This document shows positions 44,458 through 53,080 of a stretch of DNA of 64,000 bases, in pieces; position 1 is the stretch's first letter; the number at the start of each line of letters is the position of its first letter. Location of the stretch: assembly GCA_041397625.1 (NCBI GenBank), contig JAWKWH010000001.1:1286979-1350978 (forward strand), written 5' to 3'. This DNA comes from JAWKWH01 sp041397625 (lineage in GTDB: Bacteria > Pseudomonadota > Alphaproteobacteria > Rhizobiales > Rhizobiaceae). The translations under genes were made by a program, and so were the position numbers. Below the pieces are notes generated by a model. It was not told the origin of the DNA. It did not search any database and saw only the letters and a list, made by a program, of their open reading frames with translations.

Positions 44458-45396
44458 TCAGAACACGGAGACAATATAGGCCAGATAGGCCAGCAGCATA
44501 GCCGCGCCGCCAAGCTTACCGACAGTGACGCGGGCAAAGCCGATCGCCGCCAGCAGGATGGCGACCGCCAGCATCACCCACATGTCGATATGGCCGATTC
44601 GCGCATCGACCGGCACGGGGACGATCATGCCGGTGATGCCCATGATGCAGGCGATGTTGAAGATGTTGGAACCGACGATGTTGCCGAGCGCCACGGCGCT
44701 GGTGCGCCGGATGGCCGCCATCAGCGTGGTGGCCAGTTCCGGCAGCGAGGTCCCGATCGCGATGATCGTGAGCCCGATCGCGGCCTCCGAGATACCGAAC
44801 GCGCGCGCGATATTGCCGGCGCCGGTTACGGTGAGCTGTGCGGCGAGCGGCAGTCCGACGATACCCGCGGCGAGATAGGCGACGACGCGGCTGGTCTCAT
44901 GCGGCGCCTCGCCGATATCGTCGTGATAGTCCTTGGCGGGCGCACGGACCCGGCCGGCCTGGTGTATCTGCCACCAGATATAGAGGCACAGCGCCAGGAA
45001 CAGCGTCAGCCCTTCGAAGCGCGTCAGCACGCCGTCATAAAGCATCAGCACGAACACGACCGTCACCGCCAGCATCGCCGTCAGGTTGCGACGGATGCCC
45101 GGTTGCCTTGCCGTAACCGCCGAGATGATCGCCGGCAGGCCCATCACCAGCAGTACGTTGGCGATGTTGGACCCGATCGCATTGCCGACCGCGATGCCGG
45201 GTTTGCCCTGCAACGCGGCCTGCACCGAGATGAACAGTTCCGGCGCCGAGGTGCCGAAGGCCACCACCGTAAGCCCGATGACAAGAGGCGGGATGCCGAG
45301 ATTTTCCGCGATGCCGACCGCGCCCTTGACCAGGAAGTCGCCGGAAAAGACCAGAAGAAGCAGGCCTGCGAGCAGCAGCACGAGGCTGAAAATCAT
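44458..45396 (-). CDS. Calcium/sodium antiporter (CaCA family, YrbG-like)
   Basis: 312-residue membrane protein with about ten hydrophobic segments and two inverted alpha-repeats: GTSAPELFISVQAAL near residue 48 and GTSLPELATTLMAAI in the second half. These carry the ion-binding Glu residues. The ATG at 45396 gives a membrane-like N-terminus; a long upstream extension is polar and was rejected. It likely exports Ca2+ or exchanges Na+/K+. Confidence 0.92.
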   Translation of the reverse strand: MIFSLVLLLAGLLLLVFSGDFLVKGAVGIAENLGIPPLVIGLTVVAFGTSAPELFISVQAALQGKPGIAVGNAIGSNIANVLLVMGLPAIISAVTARQPGIRRNLTAMLAVTVVFVLMLYDGVLTRFEGLTLFLALCLYIWWQIHQAGRVRAPAKDYHDDIGEAPHETSRVVAYLAAGIVGLPLAAQLTVTGAGNIARAFGISEAAIGLTIIAIGTSLPELATTLMAAIRRTSAVALGNIVGSNIFNIACIMGITGMIVPVPVDARIGHIDMWVMLAVAILLAAIGFARVTVGKLGGAAMLLAYLAYIVSVF

Positions 45397-45790
45397 GAAA
45401 ACCCGCCCTTGAAAAAGCGAAGGAATCGAAATGCGTTGCTTATATAAGGCGGTTTTGGCCGTTTCGTAGTCATTTCTGCCGCCTGCTCTCGTTTGCCGCG
45501 CCGCGCTGTCCGACCTTTCCGGTCGCCGCATTTTCGCCCAATAGGTCGGCCGGGGCGGGCATGAATCCAGTGGCCAGGCCGCGCAAATCCACGGCGTCCG
45601 CGCATCCTGTTGCCAAACGGCAACGTCACGCTTTGGTCGCATATCCGCCCGCGAAACTCCAAACTTTCAGTGCGCTTTGGCCGCAATTGATACCCAGATT
45701 CCGCTCCGACGACGGGCCGGCGGTTGGCGATTGCCGCAGCCGTCCCGACAGTCGCACGGGCGAGGGCCAATGCGGCAAAGGAGTGGAGTT
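45397..45790. other. Divergent intergenic region, antiporter / outer-membrane protein
   Basis: 394 bases between divergent genes. Small frames are present, but none has a ribosome-binding site with recognisable sequence. The stretch must carry both promoters and a long leader for the porin-like gene; I cannot assign -35/-10 boxes with confidence. AAAGGAGTGGAGTT precedes the outer-membrane gene's ATG. Confidence 0.4.
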
Positions 45791-46456
45791 ATGAGACTAC
45801 ATGCAATCAGGCTGGCGGTATCCGCAGCGACGGCCTTCGGCCTCGCGCTGCTGATTGCCAACGCGCCGGCCCGCGCGGCCGACACCGTCTACGAGGAACC
45901 GCCGGTGCCGTCGGCGCCGGAGGAGACCGTACCGCTGGCCGCCTGGTCGGGCGTCTATGGCGGCGCAGTGATCGGCTGGGGCTTCGGCAGCACCGATGCT
46001 GGAGCCAATTCCATCGATACCGACGGCTTCATCGGCGGGATGTTCGGCGGCGCGCAGATGCAAAGCGGCTCGTTCGTCTATGGCGGCGAGACCGACCTCG
46101 GCTACAACTGGATGGACGGCACCAATGCCGGCGTTCGAGCCGAAAGCGGTCTGGAAGGTTCGCTTCGCGCCAGGCTCGGTTACGCGGCCACCGACCGCGT
46201 GCTGGTCTATGGCACCGGCGGCGTGGCCGTCGGCCAGATCGAGGTGACCAATGCGGCCGGCAGCGACAAGAACACTGTGGTCGGCTGGACGGCCGGTGCT
46301 GGCGTCGACGCCAAGCTGACCGACCAGATCTTCGGCCGGCTGGAGTATCGCTACACGGACTACGCCAACAAGACGTTCAATCCCGGTGGCGGCGGCGCGG
46401 TCAATGTCGATGCGAACCAGAACCGTGTGATGTTGGGCCTCGGCCTCTACTTCTGA
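45791..46456 (+). CDS. Outer-membrane beta-barrel protein (Omp25/Omp31-like)
   Basis: 221 residues. A cleavable signal peptide ends near residue 31 (NAPARA|ADTVYEE), a short proline/glutamate linker follows, then an eight-stranded barrel with alternating residues (GGETDLGYNWMDG, LGYAATDRVLVYGTGG, RLEYRYTDYANKTF) and a C-terminal Phe (GLGLYF). It is typical of the abundant rhizobial/Brucella OMP family. A strong terminator follows the gene. Confidence 0.9.
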   Translation: MRLHAIRLAVSAATAFGLALLIANAPARAADTVYEEPPVPSAPEETVPLAAWSGVYGGAVIGWGFGSTDAGANSIDTDGFIGGMFGGAQMQSGSFVYGGETDLGYNWMDGTNAGVRAESGLEGSLRARLGYAATDRVLVYGTGGVAVGQIEVTNAAGSDKNTVVGWTAGAGVDAKLTDQIFGRLEYRYTDYANKTFNPGGGGAVNVDANQNRVMLGLGLYF

Positions 46457-46483
46457 CGCGGTGTCGAAACGAGGGATGCGGCG

Positions 46484-46520
46484 AGGCCGGGCGGAAAATC
46501 GCCCGGCCTTTTTCGTTTTT
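46484..46520 (+). terminator. Rho-independent terminator of the outer-membrane protein gene
   Basis: Perfect 10-base stem (AGGCCGGGCG and CGCCCGGCCT) with a GAAAAT loop, followed by TTTTCGTTTTT. Lies 27 bases after the gene's stop. The T-run is on one side only, so it acts in the forward direction. Confidence 0.92.
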
Positions 46521-46530
46521 CCGCCCGGCT

Positions 46531-47130
46531 TCATCCCTGCGGCAGGTATGGCACCAGATCGGGAAACTTGTCGTCGAAACGCTTTGCCCAGCGTTTCAGC
46601 CGCGGCCGTCCGCGCTCCCACTGGCCGGCAAAGCGCAGTTGCAGATAGCCGAGTGCGGCGCGCACCGCGATCTGTCCCGCGGTGATCTTCTTGGGCAGCT
46701 TCGGCGGATTGGCGTTGAGGTGGTCGAGCGCCCGCCCGGCCTTCTCCCATTGCTTGTCGAGCCAGGGCTGGTGGACCAGATCCTCGGGGCGGAAGCGCCG
46801 TTCGTAGACATGGGCGAGCAGGCAGTCGCACAGCCCGTCGGCAAGCGATTCGAGTGTTTCCGCCTCGGCGCGCTTGACCGGGTTACGCGGAAACAGCGCG
46901 TTCCTCGACTGTCGGTTCAGCCACTGCACGATGACGGCGCTGTCATGGACGCCCATGCCCTCATCGGTGATCAGCACGGGTATCTTGCCGAGCGGGTTGG
47001 CGCCGACGAGATTGGCCGGCGCCGCGTTGGTGTCGACGATCTCGCAGAGGATCGGTATCCCGGCATGGGCGGCGGCCATGCGCACCTTGGCGCTGTAGGG
47101 CGAGGCGGGCGCGTAAAGAACTGTGGGCAT
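46531..47130 (-). CDS. Glutathione S-transferase family protein
   Basis: 199 residues. Thioredoxin-fold N-terminus (MPTVLYAPASPYSAKVRMAAAHAGI) with the Ser active-site loop SPYSAKVR, cis-Pro region NPLGKIPVLI and DSAVIVQWLN, then a helical domain. ATG 47130 with GGAGACC upstream is preferred over an in-frame TTG at 47151. Stand-alone; the substrate is unknown. Confidence 0.87.
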   Translation of the reverse strand: MPTVLYAPASPYSAKVRMAAAHAGIPILCEIVDTNAAPANLVGANPLGKIPVLITDEGMGVHDSAVIVQWLNRQSRNALFPRNPVKRAEAETLESLADGLCDCLLAHVYERRFRPEDLVHQPWLDKQWEKAGRALDHLNANPPKLPKKITAGQIAVRAALGYLQLRFAGQWERGRPRLKRWAKRFDDKFPDLVPYLPQG

Positions 47131-47196
47131 GGCGGTCTCCGGCTGAATCAACTTCTCAGACCGACTCCATAGAGCGTTGAAATGGCGGCGGCAATC

Positions 47197-47883
47197 CTAT
47201 CCGCCGCGCGCCGGCGGCATTACCGATCTGCGCCGCGAACAGGCGCGGCGATCGACCTCCGGACAGGTGCGGAATTTGAGCGAAGTGGTCATGCAGATGC
47301 GGACTTCGCGAAGAAAACGCCGGTCGCAGGTAACCGCGATGCCGGCGGGGTCGAGGCCGGGATTGGCGGCGATGAAACCGCGCTCGACATCGTCCGGATC
47401 GACCGTGCGGTAGTCCTCCAGGCGGCGATAGTCGGGCGGAATCTTCACGCGTTCGCGCGCCGCCCTCAGCGTAGCGAAGTAATCCTCGCGCGAAAGGCCG
47501 GAGCAGGTGCCGTGCTTGCGCCACTGATGGCGGATCAGGCCGGCTGACGGCATGATGTCGTAGAGCTCCCGCATGGCGTCGCGCGGCACGTCGAGCGGCC
47601 TGTCGGTCGCACAATCGGCGGGATAGCCGCGCTCGAATTGCGGCCACAGGCCGTGGACGATGAAGCCGTATGGCCGCGCGCCGCCGCATTGCTGGCTGTT
47701 GGCGCCCTTGCCCTCGACGGCGCAATAGCTCGGCGACCATGACAGGGCGAGCACGTAGAAATCGAAACCCGAACCGGCGGGCAGGGCGCTCGCGCGGCTG
47801 TCGCCGGCGCCGCTCTCCGAGCAGGCGGCGAACGAAAGCAGCAGACACAGCACCAGACCGGTCCGCCATGCCGGCGACCGCAT
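47197..47883 (-). CDS. Exported ribonuclease T2 family protein
   Basis: 228 residues. A signal peptide with a possible lipobox (SFAAC, C21) suggests a periplasmic or outer-membrane-anchored enzyme. CAS1 is FIVHGLWPQF (H77) and CAS2 is HQWRKHGTCSG (H119, K123, H124); the usual CAS2 glutamate is Gln120. Multiple Cys imply disulfides. It probably degrades RNA in the periplasm. It follows the small secreted protein by 14 bases, forming an operon. Confidence 0.88.
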   Translation of the reverse strand: MRSPAWRTGLVLCLLLSFAACSESGAGDSRASALPAGSGFDFYVLALSWSPSYCAVEGKGANSQQCGGARPYGFIVHGLWPQFERGYPADCATDRPLDVPRDAMRELYDIMPSAGLIRHQWRKHGTCSGLSREDYFATLRAARERVKIPPDYRRLEDYRTVDPDDVERGFIAANPGLDPAGIAVTCDRRFLREVRICMTTSLKFRTCPEVDRRACSRRRSVMPPARGG

Positions 47884-47897
47884 CGCCGCTGCCGCCT

Positions 47898-48326
47898 TCA
47901 GCGCAGGATGCGGCAATAGGAGTTGTAGACGTTCCACCGGTCGAAGCCGGAAACGCAGAATTCGACATTGTCGTCGATGCCGGCAAAGCCCTGGTGATCC
48001 TCGATCAGGTACCAGATTTTCTTGCGCCGGCCGTCGGAAAGCCGCGCCGTGCCGTGGCAGTAGCGCCGCGCGATCGGCCTGTCCTCGCGCGCCGGCAGGT
48101 AACGGTGCTGGTGGATGCGGTCGATGCCGTCGATCTCGACATCCGGCAGGTGCGGCACGTTCTTGACCTGGTGGCGAAAGCGCCGCTCGATCTTCTTCAG
48201 GATCCTCGCATCGTCGCAGGCCCTTGCCACGCCGTCCCAGATCGAGGTCGCAGACGCGGCCCGCGGCGCTGCGACAACGGCGCAAACGGCAAGCGCCGCG
48301 AGTATGGGAATGCTTCTTCGTGCCAT
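47898..48326 (-). CDS. Small secreted protein of unknown function
   Basis: 142 residues. Signal peptide to about residue 26 (LAVCAVVAAPRAASA|TS), then a basic, Cys-containing domain (VARACDDARILKKIERRFRHQ; ARRYCHGTARL; VEFCVSGFDRWNVYNSYCRIL) with four cysteines likely forming two disulfides. I recognise no named domain. It starts the two-gene operon with RNase T2 and diverges from the molybdoenzyme gene. Confidence 0.75.
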   Translation of the reverse strand: MARRSIPILAALAVCAVVAAPRAASATSIWDGVARACDDARILKKIERRFRHQVKNVPHLPDVEIDGIDRIHQHRYLPAREDRPIARRYCHGTARLSDGRRKKIWYLIEDHQGFAGIDDNVEFCVSGFDRWNVYNSYCRILR

Positions 48327-48451
48327 GGATTGCCGCTCCGAATCCCCTCAGATCGTTGCGCGCAGTGTGAATCATCTGCCGGGCGGTGGTCAAGGACAGG
48401 GTTGCGGCGAAATATGGTCGACTTTGCCGGCCGAATGCCGATAGTGGCGCC

Positions 48452-50557
48452 ATGAACATCAAGCCCGATATCGCCATCGGCCACTCGGCCTGTCCGCATG
48501 ATTGTCCGTCGACCTGCGCGCTCGACGTCGAACTGCTCGGCGACGGCCGCATCGGCCGCGTCCATGGTGCCGTCGACAACAGCTACACAGCCGGCGTCGT
48601 CTGTGCCAAGGTCGCGCGCTACGCCGAACGCATCCATCATCCAGACCGCCTGTTGAAACCGCTCATCCGCAAGGGCGCCAAGGGAGCAGGCGAGTGGCGG
48701 GAGGCCAGCATCGAGGCCGCGCTCGATCTGGTGGCCGAGCGCTTCGTCGCGGCCGAGGAGAGGTTCGGCAGCGAGGCGGTGTGGCCCTACCAGTATGCCG
48801 GCACGATGGGGCTGGTGCAGCGCGACGGTATCCACCGCCTGCGCCGCGCCAAGTGCTATTCCAACCAGTTCGACACGATCTGCACCAATATGGCCTGGAC
48901 CGGCTTCGTCGCCGGTACCGGCGCGCTGCGCGGCCCCGATCCGCGCGAAATGGCGAGAGCCGATTGCGTGGTGATCTGGGGAACCAACCCGGTCGCCACC
49001 CAGGTCAACGTGATGACCCATGCGGTCCGTGCCCGCAAGGAGCGCGGCGCGAAGATCGTCGTCGTCGACATCTACGACAACGCCACCGCCAAGCAGGCCG
49101 ACACGGCGCTGATCGTCCGTCCGGGAACCGATGCCGCGCTCGCCTGCGCCGTCATGCATGTGCTGTTCCGCGACGGCCATGCCGACCGTGGCTATCTTGC
49201 CCGTTACACCGATGATCCGGCCGGGCTCGAGGCGCATCTGGCCGAAAAAACCCCTGACTGGGCAGCGGCGATCACCGGGCTTGAAACAGGAGAGATCGAG
49301 CGCTTCGCCCGCCTTGTCGGCGAGACGAAGCGTACCTTCTTCCGGCTCGGCTACGGGTTCTCACGCCAGCGCAACGGCGCGGTGGCGATACATGCGGCCG
49401 CATCGATCGCCTGTGTCACCGGCGCCTGGCAATATGAGGGCGGCGGTGCGTTTCATTCCAACTCGGACATCTTCGTCACCGACAAGAGACGGCTGACCGG
49501 CGCGGCATATGCCGATCCGTCGGTGCGCTGGCTCGACCAGTCGAAGATCGGCCGGGTGCTGACCGGTGACGAGCAGGCGCTTTCCGGTGGTCCGCCGGTC
49601 GCCGCAATGCTTGTTCAGAACACCAATCCGGCCAATGTCATGCCCGAGCAGCGGCTGGTGCGCGCCGGCCTTCGGCGCGACGACCTGTTTGTCTGCGTGC
49701 ACGAGCAGTTCATGACCGAAACCGCCGAACTGGCAGACGTGGTGCTGCCCGCCACGATGTTCCTGGAGCATGACGACATCTATCGCGGCGGCGGCAACCA
49801 GCATTTCGTCCTAGGTCCGAAGCTGGTCGACGCGCCCGACGGGCCGGTCACCAACCTGTTCGTCATCGAGGAACTGGCAAAGCGCCTCGGCGTCGCGCAT
49901 CTCGATGGTTTCGGATTGGGCGAGCGCGACCACATCGACGCGATCCTTGCGCCGGCCGGTAGCGGCTATGCCGATCTGAAGCGGCATCGCTGGCTCGACA
50001 TGCAGCCGGATTTCGAGGAGTCGCATTTTCTCGGCGGCTTCGGCCATGCCGACGGCCGTTTTCGCTTCCGGCCCGACTGGATCGGCACGATCGCGCCCGA
50101 CCGGCCGCCGGAATCGCTCGGGCCGCAGGGCGACTACAAGCGCCTGCCGGCCTTTCCCGACCATGTCGACCTGATCGAGGTGGTCGACGAGCGGCATCCG
50201 TTCCGGCTGGCGACGTCACCGGCGCGATCGTTCCTCAACTCCACCTTCTCCGAAACGCCGTCGTCGAGGAACCGCGAGGGTCGGCCTGAACTGCTGATCC
50301 ATGCGCGCGACGCCGGGGCACTCGGCATCGCCGATGGCGACATTGTCGAGATCGGCAACCGCCGCGGCGAACTTCTGCTTCACGCGCGCATTGGCGGCGG
50401 CGCCAGGCCGGGCGTGGTGATCGCCGAGGGCATCTGGCCGAACCGGGCGCATCTGCGCGGCGAAGGCATCAACATCCTGGTCGGCGCCGATTCCTGCCCG
50501 CCCTATGGCGGCGCCGCGGTCCATGACACGGCGGTATGGCTGAGGCGGACCGAATAG
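48452..50557 (+). CDS. Molybdopterin oxidoreductase (DMSO-reductase/formate-dehydrogenase superfamily)
   Basis: 701 residues. N-terminal [4Fe-4S] Cys set C14, C18, C22 and C51 (ACPHDCPSTC then VVCAK), then the MGD-binding domains (VIWGTNPVATQVNVMTHA; VQNTNPANVMPEQ) and a C-terminal molydopterin dinucleotide-binding domain (GIADGDIVEIGNRRGEL). No twin-arginine signal is seen, so it is probably cytosolic. No electron-transfer or small subunit is adjacent. The substrate is unknown; the family includes formate dehydrogenases and thiosulfate/DMSO reductases. Confidence 0.9.
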   Translation: MNIKPDIAIGHSACPHDCPSTCALDVELLGDGRIGRVHGAVDNSYTAGVVCAKVARYAERIHHPDRLLKPLIRKGAKGAGEWREASIEAALDLVAERFVAAEERFGSEAVWPYQYAGTMGLVQRDGIHRLRRAKCYSNQFDTICTNMAWTGFVAGTGALRGPDPREMARADCVVIWGTNPVATQVNVMTHAVRARKERGAKIVVVDIYDNATAKQADTALIVRPGTDAALACAVMHVLFRDGHADRGYLARYTDDPAGLEAHLAEKTPDWAAAITGLETGEIERFARLVGETKRTFFRLGYGFSRQRNGAVAIHAAASIACVTGAWQYEGGGAFHSNSDIFVTDKRRLTGAAYADPSVRWLDQSKIGRVLTGDEQALSGGPPVAAMLVQNTNPANVMPEQRLVRAGLRRDDLFVCVHEQFMTETAELADVVLPATMFLEHDDIYRGGGNQHFVLGPKLVDAPDGPVTNLFVIEELAKRLGVAHLDGFGLGERDHIDAILAPAGSGYADLKRHRWLDMQPDFEESHFLGGFGHADGRFRFRPDWIGTIAPDRPPESLGPQGDYKRLPAFPDHVDLIEVVDERHPFRLATSPARSFLNSTFSETPSSRNREGRPELLIHARDAGALGIADGDIVEIGNRRGELLLHARIGGGARPGVVIAEGIWPNRAHLRGEGINILVGADSCPPYGGAAVHDTAVWLRRTE

Positions 50558-50560
50558 CGC

Positions 50561-51241
50561 TTACCGACCGGATCGACTCGGATCGGGCGAGAACAGGCTC
50601 TCCTCGCCATTGCCGTCGTTTGTGCCGGAAAACACCGCGCCGCCGCCGCTCATGCGTACCTTGCCCCCGGCCACCATGTTCAACGCTGCCGGATAAAGGC
50701 GGTGCTCCGCGGCGAGTACCCGCGCGGCGAGCGCGTCCTCGGTATCGCCGGTCAAAACCGGCACGGCGGCCTGGGCGATGATCGGCCCTTCATCCATGTC
50801 GGCGGTGACGAAATGCACGGTGGCGCCGTGGATGCGGCAGCCGGTAGCGAGAATGCGCGCATGGGTGTCGAGCCCGGTGAACGACGGCAGCAGGGAAGGG
50901 TGGATGTTGATCATCCGGCCCTGCCACTTTTTGACGAAGTCCTCCGTCAGCAGTCGCATATAGCCCGCCAGGCAGACGATGTCGGTGCGGGCCGCCTTCA
51001 ACGCCTCGTCGATCGCCGTTTCATGGGCCTCGCGGCTGTCGAAATCGCCTTGGGCGATGACCCGCGTGGCGATTTCCGCCCTGGCGGCGGTTTCCAGCCC
51101 GCGGGCATCGGCGCGATTGGAGATCACCTGCACGATTTTGGCCGGATAGGCGGGATGGATCGCGGCGCTGACCAGCGCGGCCATGTTGCTGCCGCGCCCG
51201 GAGATCAGCACCGAGACACGCTTCCTCGGCGGTGCCGTCAT
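50561..51241 (-). CDS. purN: Phosphoribosylglycinamide formyltransferase
   Basis: 226 residues. Transfers formyl from 10-formyl-THF to GAR in purine synthesis. N-terminal ISGRGSNMAAL (phosphate binding), catalytic region GRMINIHPSLLPSFTG with Asn and His, and HFVTADMDEGPII with Asp are present. The C-terminal 25 residues extend beyond the core. ATG 51241 overlaps the purM stop (ATGA), so purM-purN are coupled. Confidence 0.95.
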   Translation of the reverse strand: MTAPPRKRVSVLISGRGSNMAALVSAAIHPAYPAKIVQVISNRADARGLETAARAEIATRVIAQGDFDSREAHETAIDEALKAARTDIVCLAGYMRLLTEDFVKKWQGRMINIHPSLLPSFTGLDTHARILATGCRIHGATVHFVTADMDEGPIIAQAAVPVLTGDTEDALAARVLAAEHRLYPAALNMVAGGKVRMSGGGAVFSGTNDGNGEESLFSPDPSRSGR

Positions 51242-52302
51242 AGGTCGATCGATCCGCGATAGATGACGCCGGTCTCGCGCCTTGGCACGATGTGGCCAAT
51301 CTGCGTCACCGTCTCGCCGGCGCCCTGCAGCACGCCCGCCACCTGCGCGGCCTGGCCGGCGGCCACAACGGAGATCATACCGATGCCGCAGTTGAAGGTG
51401 CGCATCATCTCGTCTGCCGCGATGCCGCCCGTCCGGGCGATCCAGGAGAACACGTCCGGTACGTCGATCCTGTCGAGATTGAGCACTGCCGACCAGTCGC
51501 CGGTCAGGACGCGCGGAATGTTGTCGGGATAGCCGCCGCCGGTGATGTGGGCGAGCGCCTTGATGCCGTGCGTGCCGCGCATCGCCTCCAGCAGCGGCTT
51601 GACGTAGATGCGCGTCGGCTCCAGCAGCGCCTCGCCGAGCGAGCGCTGCGTGTCGAAGGGGGCGGGATCGTTCCAGGCCGCGCCGGACAGTTCCACCACG
51701 CGCCGGACCAGCGAGAAACCATTGGAATGGAGCCCGGATGAGGCGATGCCGAGGATGACGTCGCCCTCGACGAAATCGTCCGTCGGCAGCAGGTTTTCGC
51801 GCTCCGCCGCGCCGACGGCGAAGCCGGCGAGGTCGTAGTCGCCGTCGGCATACATGCCCGGCATCTCCGCCGTTTCGCCGCCGAGAAGGGCGCAGCCAGC
51901 CTGGCGGCAGCCCTCGGCGATGCCGGCGACGATGGCCGCCGCTTGGTCCGGATCGAGCTTGCCGGTGGCGAAATAGTCGAGGAAGAACAGCGGTTCGGCG
52001 CCCTGGACGACCAGGTCGTTGACGCACATCGCCACCAGGTCGATGCCGACGGTATCGTGGCGGCCGGCCTCGATCGCCACCTTCAGCTTGGTGCCGACGC
52101 CGTCATTGGCGGCGACGAGGACCGGATCGGCAAATCCGGCCGCCTTCAGGTCGAACAGGCCGCCGAAGCCGCCGATCTCGCCGTCGGCGCCGGGCCTGCG
52201 GGTCGAGCGAACCAGCGGCTTGATCTTCTCGACCAGTGCGTTGCCGGCGTCGATATCGACACCGGCATCGGCATAGGTCAGGCCGTTCTTTCCGTCGTTC
52301 AT
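51238..52302 (-). CDS. purM: Phosphoribosylformylglycinamidine cyclo-ligase
   Basis: 354 residues. ATP-dependent ring closure to AIR in purine synthesis. Recognised by GFGGLFDLKAAGF, DGVGTKLKVAIEAGRHDTVGIDLVAMCVNDL, and ALLGGETAEMPGMY, all characteristic of PurM. The ATG at 52302 gives the family start MNDGKNGLTYADAGVDI. It diverges from the phosphatidyltransferase gene. Confidence 0.96.
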   Translation of the reverse strand: MNDGKNGLTYADAGVDIDAGNALVEKIKPLVRSTRRPGADGEIGGFGGLFDLKAAGFADPVLVAANDGVGTKLKVAIEAGRHDTVGIDLVAMCVNDLVVQGAEPLFFLDYFATGKLDPDQAAAIVAGIAEGCRQAGCALLGGETAEMPGMYADGDYDLAGFAVGAAERENLLPTDDFVEGDVILGIASSGLHSNGFSLVRRVVELSGAAWNDPAPFDTQRSLGEALLEPTRIYVKPLLEAMRGTHGIKALAHITGGGYPDNIPRVLTGDWSAVLNLDRIDVPDVFSWIARTGGIAADEMMRTFNCGIGMISVVAAGQAAQVAGVLQGAGETVTQIGHIVPRRETGVIYRGSIDL

Positions 52303-52534
52303 CGCTGTCCGCCTACCGGGTTGATGGCGCGGGTCCACATCGGCACTCGCGCGCTTCCTTGCACCGTGACCGCCGCCCGGGCAAGCGTGATGCGGCACAA
52401 CCCAAAGCATTTTGTCATCAAACGCCGGCCGGCGACAGCCATCTTGCGCAATTGGCGCCGATGCACCATGTGATTGCCGGCAAACGGTGAAATCGCGTGC
52501 CGTGACGCGGGCGGGGCCTGCCGGAGAGTTGCAT

Positions 52535-53080
52535 TTGACGATCGCCAATCTGATCACGCTGGTACGGTTCGTGTTGATCCCGGCCATCATCTACGCCATG
52601 GCCCGGGGCGAGATGGGCTGGGCGGCCGCCGGTTTCCTGATCGCCGGTATTTCCGACGGCGTCGACGGCTTCGTCGCCCGCCAGTTCAACCAGCGCTCCG
52701 AACTGGGCGCCTGGCTCGATCCGCTTGCCGACAAGCTGCTGCTGGTCACGGTCTTCGTGGCGCTCGGGCTTATCGACGAACTGCCGCTGTGGCTGGTCAT
52801 CCTCGCGGTTTCGCGCGACGGGCTGATCATGAGCGCGGTGGTGCTTTCGACCATCATGCAGCACCCCGTCGAGATGCGGCCGCTGATGGTGTCGAAGGCC
52901 AACACCGCCGTGCAGATCATGCTGGCGGCGCTGGTGCTGACGGAACTCGCCTTCTCGGCCCGCTTCGGATCGGTGCGCGATTGGCTGATCGTGGTCTCCG
53001 CGCTCTTGACCGCGAGTTCGACGGCGGCCTATTTCGTCACCTGGCTGAAGCACATGGGTGGATATGCCGCGAGCGAGTAA
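52535..53080 (+). CDS. CDP-alcohol phosphatidyltransferase family protein
   Basis: 181-residue membrane enzyme with the motif ISDGVDGFVARQFNQ followed by LGAWLDPLADKLL, similar to cardiolipin/PG-type synthases. A TTG start at 52535 with GGAGAG six bases upstream gives a PgsA-like N-terminus (TIANLITLVRF); a TTG at 52529 is the alternative. It lies in the conserved purM - phosphatidyltransferase - PerM - hdaA arrangement of rhizobia. Confidence 0.88.
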   Translation: MTIANLITLVRFVLIPAIIYAMARGEMGWAAAGFLIAGISDGVDGFVARQFNQRSELGAWLDPLADKLLLVTVFVALGLIDELPLWLVILAVSRDGLIMSAVVLSTIMQHPVEMRPLMVSKANTAVQIMLAALVLTELAFSARFGSVRDWLIVVSALLTASSTAAYFVTWLKHMGGYAASE

